Positions 1 through 5,455 of a stretch of 6,525 bases of DNA are shown piece by piece (the first letter of the stretch is position 1; every line of letters begins with the position of its first letter). The position numbers were made by a program, and so were the translations under genes. The notes below the pieces were generated by a model. It was not told where the DNA came from. It searched no databases and saw only the letters and a list, made by a program, of their open reading frames with translations. The DNA comes from an uncultured Polyangiaceae bacterium (lineage in GTDB: Bacteria > Myxococcota_A > Polyangia > Polyangiales > Houyiibacteriaceae): positions 1-6,525 of the forward strand of contig CAMYMX010000205.1 of NCBI GenBank assembly GCA_947259605.1, given 5' to 3'.

Positions 1-967
1 CGGTCTGCTTGCTCCAAGGGATGTCGAGTATCCAGTCGATGTAGGTGCGCACGACCGTGTATTCCGCCGAGCCGACCTGCATCTGCCGAAGTCGCTTGAG
101 CTGCTTGTGCGCCACCGTGTCGGCCTCGCTCGGTAGGTTTGCTTTTGCGAGGCGCTCCTCGAGAACATCGAGGTCGCCCTGATCGCCTTCTTCTTCACCC
201 AGCTCTTCTTTGATGGCCTTGAGCTGCTGGCGCAGGACGTACTCGCGCTGGTTTTTGCCCATCTCCTCTTTGATTTGAGAGTTGATGCGCTCCCGCATTT
301 TGAGGATCTCGAGTTGCCGTGTCAGAAGGCGGAGGACCTTGCGAATGCGCTCCTTCGCGTCGAGCGTTTCGAGCAGCTGCGACTTCTCTTCGACTGGTGC
401 GTCGAGATTCGCGGCCACCAAGTCGGCGAGCTGTCCGTGCTCTTGAATGGAGTCGATGAGAGAGCCAGCCTCGCGAGGCAGCTCCGGCATCAGCTGGATG
501 ACTTGCTTGGCAATGTCGCGGAGACTCATCGCGAGTGCTTCGCTCTCGACATCCTCGGCGGCCGGCTCTTCGAGACGCGATACCCGAGCGCGGATGTAGG
601 GCTCCGAGGTCACCACCTGCTCGAGCCGGATGCGCACCAGGCCCTGAAGAATGAGGCTGTAGTTGCCTGAGCTGTGCTTGAGCGCCTTGAGGACGCGCGC
701 CGCCACACCGACGGGGTAGAGGTCGTTCTGGCCGGGATCATCGGTGGACGGGTCGCGCTGGGCCACGATCGCAATGATCGGCTGATCGAGGTTCTCGATG
801 TCCTCGACGAGCGCAACCGACTTCTCGCGGCCCACATCGAAAGGCGCCACCGCGGCGGGGAAGAGCACCGCGTTACGAATTGGGAGAACCGGAAGCTCGC
901 TGCCGAACTCGATTTCCCCCGTATCGGGTGGCGGGATCGATGTAATTGTTTCCTCTTCGTCGCTCAT
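1..967 (-). CDS. lon: ATP-dependent protease Lon (N-terminal part, cut by window edge)
   Basis: Lon is a cytoplasmic AAA+ serine protease that degrades misfolded and regulatory proteins. Translating the minus strand from the ATG at 967-965 gives 322 codons with no stop up to the window edge. After an acidic, disordered start, the Lon substrate-binding domain begins near residue 25 with LPVLPIRNAVLFP and continues to about residue 215. It carries the family signatures YPVGVAARVLK and LILQGLVRIR. A charged helical region follows, including the typical KMRERINSQIKEEMGKNQREY and LRQQLKAIKEELGE segments. The fragment ends at DWILDIPWSKQT, just before the expected Walker A motif. The AAA+ and Ser-Lys protease domains lie outside the window, so about 40% of a usual 780-820 residue Lon is seen. 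A weak GGAG lies about 12 bases before the ATG. The family call is very secure; whether this is the only lon copy in the genome cannot be seen. Confidence 0.96.
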   Translation of the reverse strand, partial: MSDEEETITSIPPPDTGEIEFGSELPVLPIRNAVLFPAAVAPFDVGREKSVALVEDIENLDQPIIAIVAQRDPSTDDPGQNDLYPVGVAARVLKALKHSSGNYSLILQGLVRIRLEQVVTSEPYIRARVSRLEEPAAEDVESEALAMSLRDIAKQVIQLMPELPREAGSLIDSIQEHGQLADLVAANLDAPVEEKSQLLETLDAKERIRKVLRLLTRQLEILKMRERINSQIKEEMGKNQREYVLRQQLKAIKEELGEEEGDQGDLDVLEERLAKANLPSEADTVAHKQLKRLRQMQVGSAEYTVVRTYIDWILDIPWSKQT

Positions 968-1021
968 GGGGATGTTCTACTCCAACTCGTGCGGAACCCA
1001 AGTTTATCCAATACTGCGGCG

Positions 1022-1050
1022 AACATAGCCACGCACCAATTTCCTGGCAA
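1022..1050 (-). promoter_or_regulatory. Predicted sigma70-type promoter of lon
   Basis: On the minus strand a TTGCCA hexamer (1050-1045, five of six matches to TTGACA) is followed by a 17-base spacer and TATGTT (1027-1022, four of six matches to TATAAT, including the conserved first two bases and last T). Transcription would start near 1015 and give a leader of roughly 48 bases before the lon ATG. I saw no heat-shock sigma32-type CTTGAAA/CCCCAT pair at proper spacing and no CIRCE-like inverted repeat, so heat-shock control of this lon is not evident from the sequence. Confidence 0.5.
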
Positions 1051-1187
1051 GGGCCTCACTTGTGGCGCTGGCCCGGCACGTCAAGGATTGCAGGCGTACA
1101 TGCTCGATGGAATTCAGGGGGTCCCCGAAATTGGGCTCGGACCGATGGAGAGCGCCAAAATGACGCGGACCAGCGCCTGCCCTCGAT

Positions 1188-1217
1188 CCGGCGGCCGGGA
1201 GAGCATCACGCGGCCGG
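1188..1217 (-). terminator. GC-rich hairpin after the cyclase gene, possible terminator
   Basis: Two copies of the self-complementary hexamer CGGCCG (1192-1197 and 1211-1216) can pair around a 13-base loop. The alternative arms CCGGC (1188-1192) and GCCGG (1213-1217) give an outer 5-base stem. It begins directly at the TAA stop of the cyclase gene on the minus strand. No T-run follows, so it is not a canonical intrinsic terminator. It may act as a 3' end stabiliser or be a chance product of high GC. Confidence 0.3.
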
Positions 1218-2120
1218 TTAGAAGCAGACTTTGTTTCGGCCGGCCCGTTTGGCCTCGTACATCTTGCCGTCGGCGGCCTTGAATAGATCCCAGGCGTCTT
1301 CGTAGTCGGGTTGCCACTCGGCCACACCAACGCTCACGGTGATGTCGACCGCTGAACCCTCGAATTCAAACCGGGTATCCCCGATCAGTCGATTGATTTT
1401 GCCGGCGAGCTCTGTAGCGCCATCGAGACTAACCTCAGGGGTGATCAGGGCAAACTCCTCGCCTCCGATTCGGGCCAGCACATCGTTGACGCGCAGCCTG
1501 CCGAGCAGGAGCGCGCCGAGCTGCCGCAAGATGGCATCGCCCGCCAAGTGACCGAAGCGGTCGTTGACGTTTTTGAAGTGATCGAGATCGAAGACCAGCA
1601 GGGAAAACGCCCGCTTATATCGTTTCGCCCGTGCAACCTCGCGGTCGAGCATCTCGTCGAAGTATCGCCTGTTGTTGAGCTGCGTGAGACCATCGGTGGT
1701 CATCAGCCGATAGATCTCTTCGTGGTACTGGACTTCCACGTCGTCTCCGACAATGAACTTCAGGATGGTTCGCCCGACCTTGAGCTGATCGCCGTGTCGC
1801 AGCCGACCCTGAGGCTCCACGACGTCATCGTTCACGTAGGTCCCGTTCGTAGAGCCGAGGTCGCGAACCAAGAATTCTCCGTCCTCGAAGTGAATCCGGC
1901 AGTGCTTGCGCGAGACGCTCTCTTGGTCGATGGGAACTTGGCAGTTGGGTGAACGCCCGATGGTCAAAGGTTCAGTGCCGACCTGCACACGCCGACCCAT
2001 CTCGTGTCCGTGGATCACGATCAGAATGCCGTTCTGATCAGACGGACGCCGCGCCCTCGCGTCCTCAGCCTCTGTGAGGACGGTTTGACTGGCGCTGGTC
2101 CTCTGATCTTTGAACGGCAC
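1218..2120 (-). CDS. FHA-GGDEF diguanylate cyclase
   Basis: This 300-residue cytoplasmic protein should make cyclic di-GMP from two GTP molecules under control of a phosphothreonine-binding domain. The FHA domain spans about residues 32-125 and keeps its binding-loop motifs: GRS (55-57), SRKH (70-73) and GSTNGTYVND (89-98). A short linker leads to the GGDEF domain (about 135-298). This has DFDLDHFK-type metal and nucleotide residues around FDLDHFKNVND (177-187), the catalytic GGEEF at 219-223, and an RxxD allosteric inhibition site (R210, D213) exactly five residues before GGEEF. The domain therefore looks enzymatically active and feedback-inhibited. No membrane segment is present. The start is a GTG at 2120-2118; the frame is closed upstream by a TGA near 2178-2180 with no ATG in between, and the first internal Met lies inside the FHA fold. 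No well-spaced Shine-Dalgarno is seen. It is divergent from the transpeptidase gene across 114 bases. Confidence 0.93.
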   Translation of the reverse strand: MPFKDQRTSASQTVLTEAEDARARRPSDQNGILIVIHGHEMGRRVQVGTEPLTIGRSPNCQVPIDQESVSRKHCRIHFEDGEFLVRDLGSTNGTYVNDDVVEPQGRLRHGDQLKVGRTILKFIVGDDVEVQYHEEIYRLMTTDGLTQLNNRRYFDEMLDREVARAKRYKRAFSLLVFDLDHFKNVNDRFGHLAGDAILRQLGALLLGRLRVNDVLARIGGEEFALITPEVSLDGATELAGKINRLIGDTRFEFEGSAVDITVSVGVAEWQPDYEDAWDLFKAADGKMYEAKRAGRNKVCF

Positions 2121-2126
2121 GCCTTC

Positions 2127-2155
2127 AATATACAGGGTACGAGGCCGCGCGTTAA
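2127..2155 (-). promoter_or_regulatory. Predicted promoter of the FHA-GGDEF gene, possibly leaderless
   Basis: On the minus strand TTAACG (2155-2150, four of six to TTGACA) is separated by 17 bases from TATATT (2132-2127, five of six to TATAAT). Only six bases, GAAGGC, lie between the -10 hexamer and the GTG start at 2120. Standard spacing places transcription initiation on or next to the G of that GTG, so the transcript would have essentially no leader. The GAAGG could pair with 16S rRNA, but it sits one base from the start codon, too close for normal use. Confidence 0.45.
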
Positions 2156-2174
2156 AATGAGCGACACGAGATTG

Positions 2175-2190
2175 CAGTCACAGCGGACTG
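2175..2190. repeat. Short inverted repeat in the divergent promoter region
   Basis: CAGTC (2175-2179) and GACTG (2186-2190) form a perfect 5-base inverted repeat around a 6-base spacer. It lies between the two divergently transcribed genes, upstream of both predicted promoters, where an operator would be expected. Five-base arms are short enough to occur by chance. Confidence 0.2.
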
Positions 2191-2199
2191 ATGGCTTTG

Positions 2200-2228
2200 T
2201 TGACCCCCAGAACACAGTTTAATAGCGT
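2200..2228 (+). promoter_or_regulatory. Weak promoter-like sequence before the transpeptidase gene
   Basis: A TTGACC hexamer (2200-2205, five of six to the -35 consensus) and a TTTAAT hexamer (2218-2223, five of six to the -10 consensus) lie just before the GTG at 2235, but they are only 12 bases apart, too close to be used together. The hexamer at 17-base spacing from TTGACC is TAGCGT (2223-2228), a poor -10. Either -10 would place the transcription start within about five bases of the GTG. Shown as a candidate only. Confidence 0.2.
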
Positions 2229-2234
2229 GAAAGC

Positions 2235-3434
2235 GTGCGCGACGTAATTTCTCACTCCTGGTTGTGGGGGCTGGCGAGCCTCGGCCTAGTTCTCGGTACG
2301 CCGCTGGCTCTGACCGCGAGCCCACCGACGGCTCAACGCGCCTCGACGAACATGGCGCGGGTGGTGACGCCCCCGTTCATGGATGTCGATATTTCCAAGG
2401 CGAAGCCCGGGAGCGACGGTTGGGCGGTTGAGCGCCGCGACGGAACCCGCGCCGTGCTGACCGTCGACCACGACCTCCAATCCCACGTTCGAAGCCTGTT
2501 CCGGCGATACGATGTTCCAGCGGGCGGCCTGGTCGCAATCGATCCCAAGACCGGAGAGGTGCTTGCCTTCGTCGGGTACGAGGCGGGGAAGGGAGACAGC
2601 GCACGCGTTGCGACCGATCCCGGGCCGCCGGCTGCGTCGGTCTTCAAAATCATCACGGCGTCGGCGCTGATCGACGCGGGCGTGAAGAGCTCGACCTCGG
2701 TTTGCTACGGCGGAGGGATGCGGGGACTGGTGGCGGCCGATTTGATCGATAGCCCCAAACGCGATCGCTGGTGCGCGACGATGGCCGACGCACTCGGATA
2801 TTCGATCAACGCGGTGTTCGCGAAGCTTGCGGACCGACACATCGACGAGGCTCGGATGACGCAATACGTTGCGGCCTTCGGTTTCGGACAGCGCTTGCCT
2901 TTTGATCTTCCCGTGTCGCCAAGTCCGGTGGACGTGCCGGGCGGCCGTCTCGAGCGCGCGCGAATGGCTGCAGGGTTTTGGCACAGCCAGCTTTCCCCGC
3001 TTCACGGTGCATTGCTGGCATCGACCATCGCGAATGACGGTCAGATGCCTTATGCGGCCATCGTCGATCGAATCGAAAGCGGCTCCGGCGAGACCCTCTA
3101 CCAGCACGCCCCGCGGAATTTTCGGCAGGTCTTGCCGCGGCACACGGCACGGCTCACGGGCGAAATGATGACGCGCACGGTGACGAAGGGAACCTCCAAG
3201 AAGGCGTTCTGGGACGCAAAGGGGCGCCCCTTCCTCCCTGGCGTCAGCATCGCGGGCAAGACGGGCACCCTCAGCCGCTACAATCCGCACCGCACGTACA
3301 ACTGGTGGGTCGGCTACGCGCCGGTCGATGATCCGAAGATCGCGGTCGCCGTGCTGGTCGTCAACGAGCCCACGTGGCGAATCAAGGCGAGTTACGTCGC
3401 CAAGGAAGCGCTGCGGAACTACTTGCTGCGGTAG
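2235..3434 (+). CDS. Exported stand-alone penicillin-binding transpeptidase
   Basis: This 399-residue protein belongs to the penicillin-binding transpeptidase family, which cross-links peptidoglycan peptides in the periplasm and is acylated by beta-lactams. The N-terminus has a hydrophobic stretch (about residues 9-28) serving as signal peptide or anchor. The catalytic fold starts near LTVDHDLQ (75-82) and contains all three active-site motifs: SVFK (Ser135, Lys138), SIN (190-192) and KTG within AGKTGT (342-344). The protein lacks a glycosyltransferase domain, a class B dimerisation pedestal and PASTA repeats, so it is a nearly bare catalytic domain, shorter than typical FtsI or PBP2 (about 550-650). 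It has only two cysteines, C157 and C180, between the first two motifs, which could form a disulfide. The GTG start follows an in-frame TAG at 2223-2225, and no strong ribosome site is seen. It is probably cotranscribed with the binding-protein gene 91 bases downstream. A carboxypeptidase or regulatory role is possible instead of cross-linking. Confidence 0.9.
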   Translation: MRDVISHSWLWGLASLGLVLGTPLALTASPPTAQRASTNMARVVTPPFMDVDISKAKPGSDGWAVERRDGTRAVLTVDHDLQSHVRSLFRRYDVPAGGLVAIDPKTGEVLAFVGYEAGKGDSARVATDPGPPAASVFKIITASALIDAGVKSSTSVCYGGGMRGLVAADLIDSPKRDRWCATMADALGYSINAVFAKLADRHIDEARMTQYVAAFGFGQRLPFDLPVSPSPVDVPGGRLERARMAAGFWHSQLSPLHGALLASTIANDGQMPYAAIVDRIESGSGETLYQHAPRNFRQVLPRHTARLTGEMMTRTVTKGTSKKAFWDAKGRPFLPGVSIAGKTGTLSRYNPHRTYNWWVGYAPVDDPKIAVAVLVVNEPTWRIKASYVAKEALRNYLLR

Positions 3435-3510
3435 CTCGCCGGCAAGTCCTGCCTTCTGGGGCGTTGCGGCACAGCATGGCTGAGTTAGGCTGCGGCCCGC
3501 TTCACTATCA

Positions 3511-3517
3511 AGAAAGG
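3511..3517 (+). promoter_or_regulatory. Ribosome binding site of the solute-binding protein gene
   Basis: AGAAAGG lies eight bases before the ATG at 3526. It is the clearest ribosome site among the inner genes of the window and fixes the start of a protein that opens with a standard signal peptide. Confidence 0.6.
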
Positions 3518-3525
3518 CAAGCTCC

Positions 3526-4338
3526 ATGTTCCGTAGCATTCGACTTCTGGCTCTCACTTCGCTGACCGCTCTGCTGTTGCTCGCTTCTTCCGCCGTAAAC
3601 GCACAGGCGCCGGTGCTCAACCGTGTCGTCAAGACCAACACGCTTCGGGTCGGGATGTCTGCCAATCAGCCCCCGCTCAACGTGAAGAGCAAGAGCGGCC
3701 AGATGATCGGATTGGAAGTGGACCTTGCCAACGGGCTCGCCTACGCGCTTGGGCTCGAGCTCGAGATCGTCCAGAAGCCATTCGGTCAGCTTCTGGGCGC
3801 GCTCAAGCGGGGCCAAGTCGACATGGTGATGTCCGGCGTCGATATCACCGCGGCCCGTACCCAGGACTTCCTGTTCGTCGGCCCGTATCTCTTGTCGGGT
3901 AAGTCGCTCGTGACCACCTCGAAGGCGTTGGCGGGCGCGGACACGGTGGACGACGTCAACCGGCGCGATGTGACCTTCGTCGCGTTGAAGAACTCGACCA
4001 GCCACGCCTTTGTCAAGAGGCACATCCCCAAGGCCAAGCTCGTTGCCGTGGACACCTACGAGAAGGGGGTAGCGATGGTCATTAGCGGGAAGGCGAGCGC
4101 CATGGTCGCAGACATGCCCGCCTGCGCCTTGGCCGTCCTGCGCAATCCCGACGCTGGCCTCGTCACCCTGGAAGAGCCGCTTTCCGTCGAGCCCATGGGA
4201 ATCGCCGTCTCCGCCAAGGACATGCGCTTCTACAACCTAATCGACAACTACATCGAAGCGATCGAAGCCACCGGCATTCTCTCGGCGCTTCGCGCGAAGT
4301 GGTTCGAGGACCCGAGCTGGCTCGACGAGTTGCCCTAG
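3526..4338 (+). CDS. Periplasmic family 3 solute-binding protein (amino-acid type), orphan
   Basis: This 270-residue protein matches the extracellular solute-binding family 3 (HisJ/GlnH type), which captures amino acids or related small molecules in the periplasm, usually for an ABC importer. Residues 1-26 are a classic Sec signal peptide: basic start, hydrophobic core LLALTSLTALLLLASS, and cleavage after AVNA. No lipobox cysteine follows, so the mature protein should be soluble. The first lobe opens with LRVGMSANQPPLN (40-52) and GLEVDLANGLAYALG (62-76). The segment GVDITAARTQDF (104-115) holds the TxxR motif whose arginine (R111) normally binds the ligand carboxylate, followed by the usual GPYLLSG. 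The second lobe includes LKNSTSHAFVKRHIP and GKASAMVADMPA (188-199), with D196 where family members contact the ligand amine. No permease or ATPase gene is adjacent. The upstream neighbour is the transpeptidase. The ligand cannot be read from the sequence; a role in sensing or binding wall-derived peptides is only a hypothesis. Confidence 0.9.
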   Translation: MFRSIRLLALTSLTALLLLASSAVNAQAPVLNRVVKTNTLRVGMSANQPPLNVKSKSGQMIGLEVDLANGLAYALGLELEIVQKPFGQLLGALKRGQVDMVMSGVDITAARTQDFLFVGPYLLSGKSLVTTSKALAGADTVDDVNRRDVTFVALKNSTSHAFVKRHIPKAKLVAVDTYEKGVAMVISGKASAMVADMPACALAVLRNPDAGLVTLEEPLSVEPMGIAVSAKDMRFYNLIDNYIEAIEATGILSALRAKWFEDPSWLDELP

Positions 4339-4348
4339 TCCTAAGGAC
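4338..4348. repeat. Palindrome overlapping the stop codon of the binding-protein gene
   Basis: GTCCTAAGGAC is an 11-base perfect inverted repeat with a single central base, starting at the last base of the TAG stop. The one-base centre prevents a hairpin with the whole stem in RNA. It may be a protein site or chance. Confidence 0.2.
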
Positions 4349-4369
4349 CGGGCCCCTGCATAAGAGAGG

Positions 4370-4379
4370 TCTCGCGAGA
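4370..4379. repeat. Ten-base perfect palindrome
   Basis: TCTCGCGAGA is fully self-complementary, with no spacer. It lies in the convergent intergenic region 31 bases after the binding-protein stop. It has no loop and no T-run, so it is not a terminator; a dimeric DNA-binding protein site or chance are the options. Confidence 0.25.
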
Positions 4380-4442
4380 TAGAGGGACACGCTCTAGCCC
4401 TAGGAGCTGTGTTGTTACGGGTAGTTGAGTTGCACACCGCGA

Positions 4443-4462
4443 AAACGCAATTTGGGGCGTTT
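4443..4462 (-). terminator. Weak hairpin, possible terminator of the SPOR gene
   Basis: AAACGC (4443-4448) and GCGTTT (4457-4462) form a 6-base stem with an 8-base loop. Read on the minus strand the stem ends in GCGTTTT, giving a short T-run after the hairpin, as in a minimal intrinsic terminator about 72 bases after the SPOR stop codon. The symmetrical arms could also serve plus-strand transcripts. The stem is short and AT-rich at its base, so confidence is low. Confidence 0.3.
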
Positions 4463-4534
4463 AGGGCTGGTCTTAGCCGGCGCTGATAGTTTGGAACCCC
4501 GTGCTGCGTTCCCCTGCGCTCCGGTCTCGTTGAT

Positions 4535-5290
4535 TCAGTGTTTGTTCCGGACGATGAAGGTGTTCATGCCTTCTTCGCGCTCGAACGTCGTCCGATAGTC
4601 CTGCGCCTGTTGTCGCGATTCGAACGGACCGATGCGAACTCGCCAGTGGGTGCCGCGGCCTTCGACGGTGCCGGTCGTGACGTAAGCTGCGTGTCCGCGT
4701 TTGCGTAGTGCGCTGGTGAACACTTGGGCTTCGCTGGCGTCCCGGTAGCTGATGACTTGCAAGGTGTAGCGGCCGTCGTGCCCAGCCGGCGCGGAGGTCG
4801 TGTTCACCGGAACCGTCGCAGCGACCAACGGGTCGCGTACGGCCGCCATCTCAACGACGGTTCGATCGGGCCCCGCCGTGACCGATGCTGGCAGACCCGC
4901 TGCGATGTCCGAACGCGGTGGCGGCTTGGTCAGCGGGTCGAGGTGTGCGAGCTCTGCCGCTGCGGCAGCCATGGCTGCGGCGACTTCCGGACGTGTCTCG
5001 CTCACCAGCGTCGTCGGGAAGCTCAGAGTCTCGGGGTCGATCGCAGGTTCGCGGACGCGCTCTTTCACAGCCGCCTGCGCTTCGGCCGGGACTTCGGCGT
5101 CCTCCGCAGCGGCCAGCATCTGAAGAGGGTCTTGGGGCTCCGACTCGCCGTCGTCTGGCAGAGCGGCGACTGCAGCAACCACCACGGCAATTGCCGCTAC
5201 GAGGCCGACGCCCGACAGCGCCAAAACGCCTCGCCCCTCGCTCGACGACCGTTCTTCGATCCGATCTAGATCGCGCATTGCAGTATCCAT
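4535..5290 (-). CDS. SPOR-domain membrane protein
   Basis: This 251-residue protein is predicted to be anchored in the inner membrane with most of its mass in the periplasm. A charged cytoplasmic tail (residues 1-20, rich in Arg, Asp and Glu) precedes a single Ala/Val-rich membrane helix (about 21-44). Residues 45-170 form a low-complexity linker rich in Ala, Pro, Glu and Thr without a recognisable domain. The C-terminal 75 residues (173-248) are a SPOR domain: YTLQVISYRDASEAQVF begins the first strand and helix, and HWRVRIGPFESRQQAQDY gives the second repeat with its typical R-IGPF motif. SPOR domains bind peptidoglycan strands lacking stem peptides and often send proteins to the division septum (FtsN, DamX and DedD types). 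The architecture fits that group, but the name cannot be fixed. The ATG at 5290 was chosen; a second ATG four codons later (5278) is also possible because neither has a strong ribosome site. It is divergent from gyrA. Confidence 0.88.
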   Translation of the reverse strand: MDTAMRDLDRIEERSSSEGRGVLALSGVGLVAAIAVVVAAVAALPDDGESEPQDPLQMLAAAEDAEVPAEAQAAVKERVREPAIDPETLSFPTTLVSETRPEVAAAMAAAAAELAHLDPLTKPPPRSDIAAGLPASVTAGPDRTVVEMAAVRDPLVAATVPVNTTSAPAGHDGRYTLQVISYRDASEAQVFTSALRKRGHAAYVTTGTVEGRGTHWRVRIGPFESRQQAQDYRTTFEREEGMNTFIVRNKH

Positions 5291-5363
5291 TTTCCGTTCG
5301 GCTCCGAGCCTGCTCTGAGGTTTACGAAACTTCCTCCAAAGCAGCCAAAAAACAGCAGTTCAG

Positions 5364-5380
5364 ACGCCCCGAGAGGGCGT
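5364..5380. repeat. Stable hairpin in the SPOR-gyrA divergent region
   Basis: ACGCCC (5364-5369) and GGGCGT (5375-5380) form a perfect 6-base GC-rich stem with a 5-base loop. No T-run follows on either strand. It sits 74 bases before the SPOR start and about 75 before the gyrA start, so it could be a leader structure or a protein site for either gene. Confidence 0.35.
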
Positions 5381-5395
5381 GCAGCGGGGTTGCAC
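5379..5395. repeat. Second inverted repeat overlapping the first hairpin
   Basis: GTGCA (5379-5383) and TGCAC (5391-5395) form a 5-base stem with a 7-base loop. Its left arm shares two bases with the right arm of the preceding hairpin, so the two cannot form fully at once. A CACGTG palindrome (5395-5400) and a GCGCCGGCGC palindrome (5409-5418) follow. Confidence 0.25.
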
Positions 5396-5441
5396 ACGTG
5401 GTAGCTTCGCGCCGGCGCCGCAGCTCTGGGGAACGGCGCGC

Positions 5442-5446
5442 GGGAG
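5442..5446 (+). promoter_or_regulatory. Ribosome binding site of gyrA
   Basis: GGGAG lies nine bases before the ATG at 5456. It supports this start, which also matches the usual N-terminus of GyrA. I found no convincing -35/-10 pair for gyrA in 5291-5441. Confidence 0.6.
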
Positions 5447-5455
5447 CAGTAGTTC

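Larger units (their letters stand above)
968..1217. other. Intergenic region between the cyclase gene and lon
   Basis: This stretch of 250 bases lies between two minus-strand genes. It carries the predicted lon promoter in its left half and a GC-rich inverted repeat just after the cyclase stop codon in its right half. I see no convincing coding region: the short frames across it lack recognisable domains and cross the ends of both neighbours. I see no tRNA cloverleaf and no repeat array. Confidence 0.6.
4339..4534. other. Convergent intergenic region
   Basis: These 196 bases separate the 3' ends of the plus-strand binding-protein gene and the minus-strand SPOR gene. They hold the two palindromes and one weak hairpin listed separately, and no coding region that I would defend. 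Two converging transcription units should end here, but no strong GC-stem plus T-run terminator is seen on either strand, so Rho-dependent ending is a reasonable guess. Confidence 0.5.

Noticed and set aside
968..1217. Possible tRNA, small RNA or small gene between the cyclase gene and lon
   Set aside because: No cloverleaf, no T-loop consensus, no ribosome site with a domain-bearing frame. Only a promoter and a GC-rich inverted repeat are supported.
275..1282. Plus-strand open frames opposite the lon fragment (275-670 and 674-1282)
   Set aside because: The minus strand gives continuous, highly conserved Lon sequence over 1-967. The plus-strand products have no family resemblance.
1548..1952. 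A plus-strand frame opposite the diguanylate cyclase
   Set aside because: Lies wholly within the FHA-GGDEF coding region and is a complement shadow of its conserved motifs.
2200..2223. TTGACC plus TTTAAT as a standard promoter for the transpeptidase gene
   Set aside because: Each hexamer is close to consensus but they are only 12 bases apart, too short for normal sigma70 use, so it is listed only as a weak candidate.
3441..3453. GGCA-AGTCC-TGCC hairpin after the transpeptidase stop as a terminator
   Set aside because: The stem is only four bases with no T-run; cotranscription with the next gene is more likely.
2286..3665. A 459-codon open frame on the minus strand, the longest complete frame in the window, opposite the transpeptidase gene
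   Set aside because: It is antisense to a gene with complete transpeptidase motifs, runs into the binding-protein gene, has no domain and is rich in Arg/His as expected for a GC-rich shadow frame.
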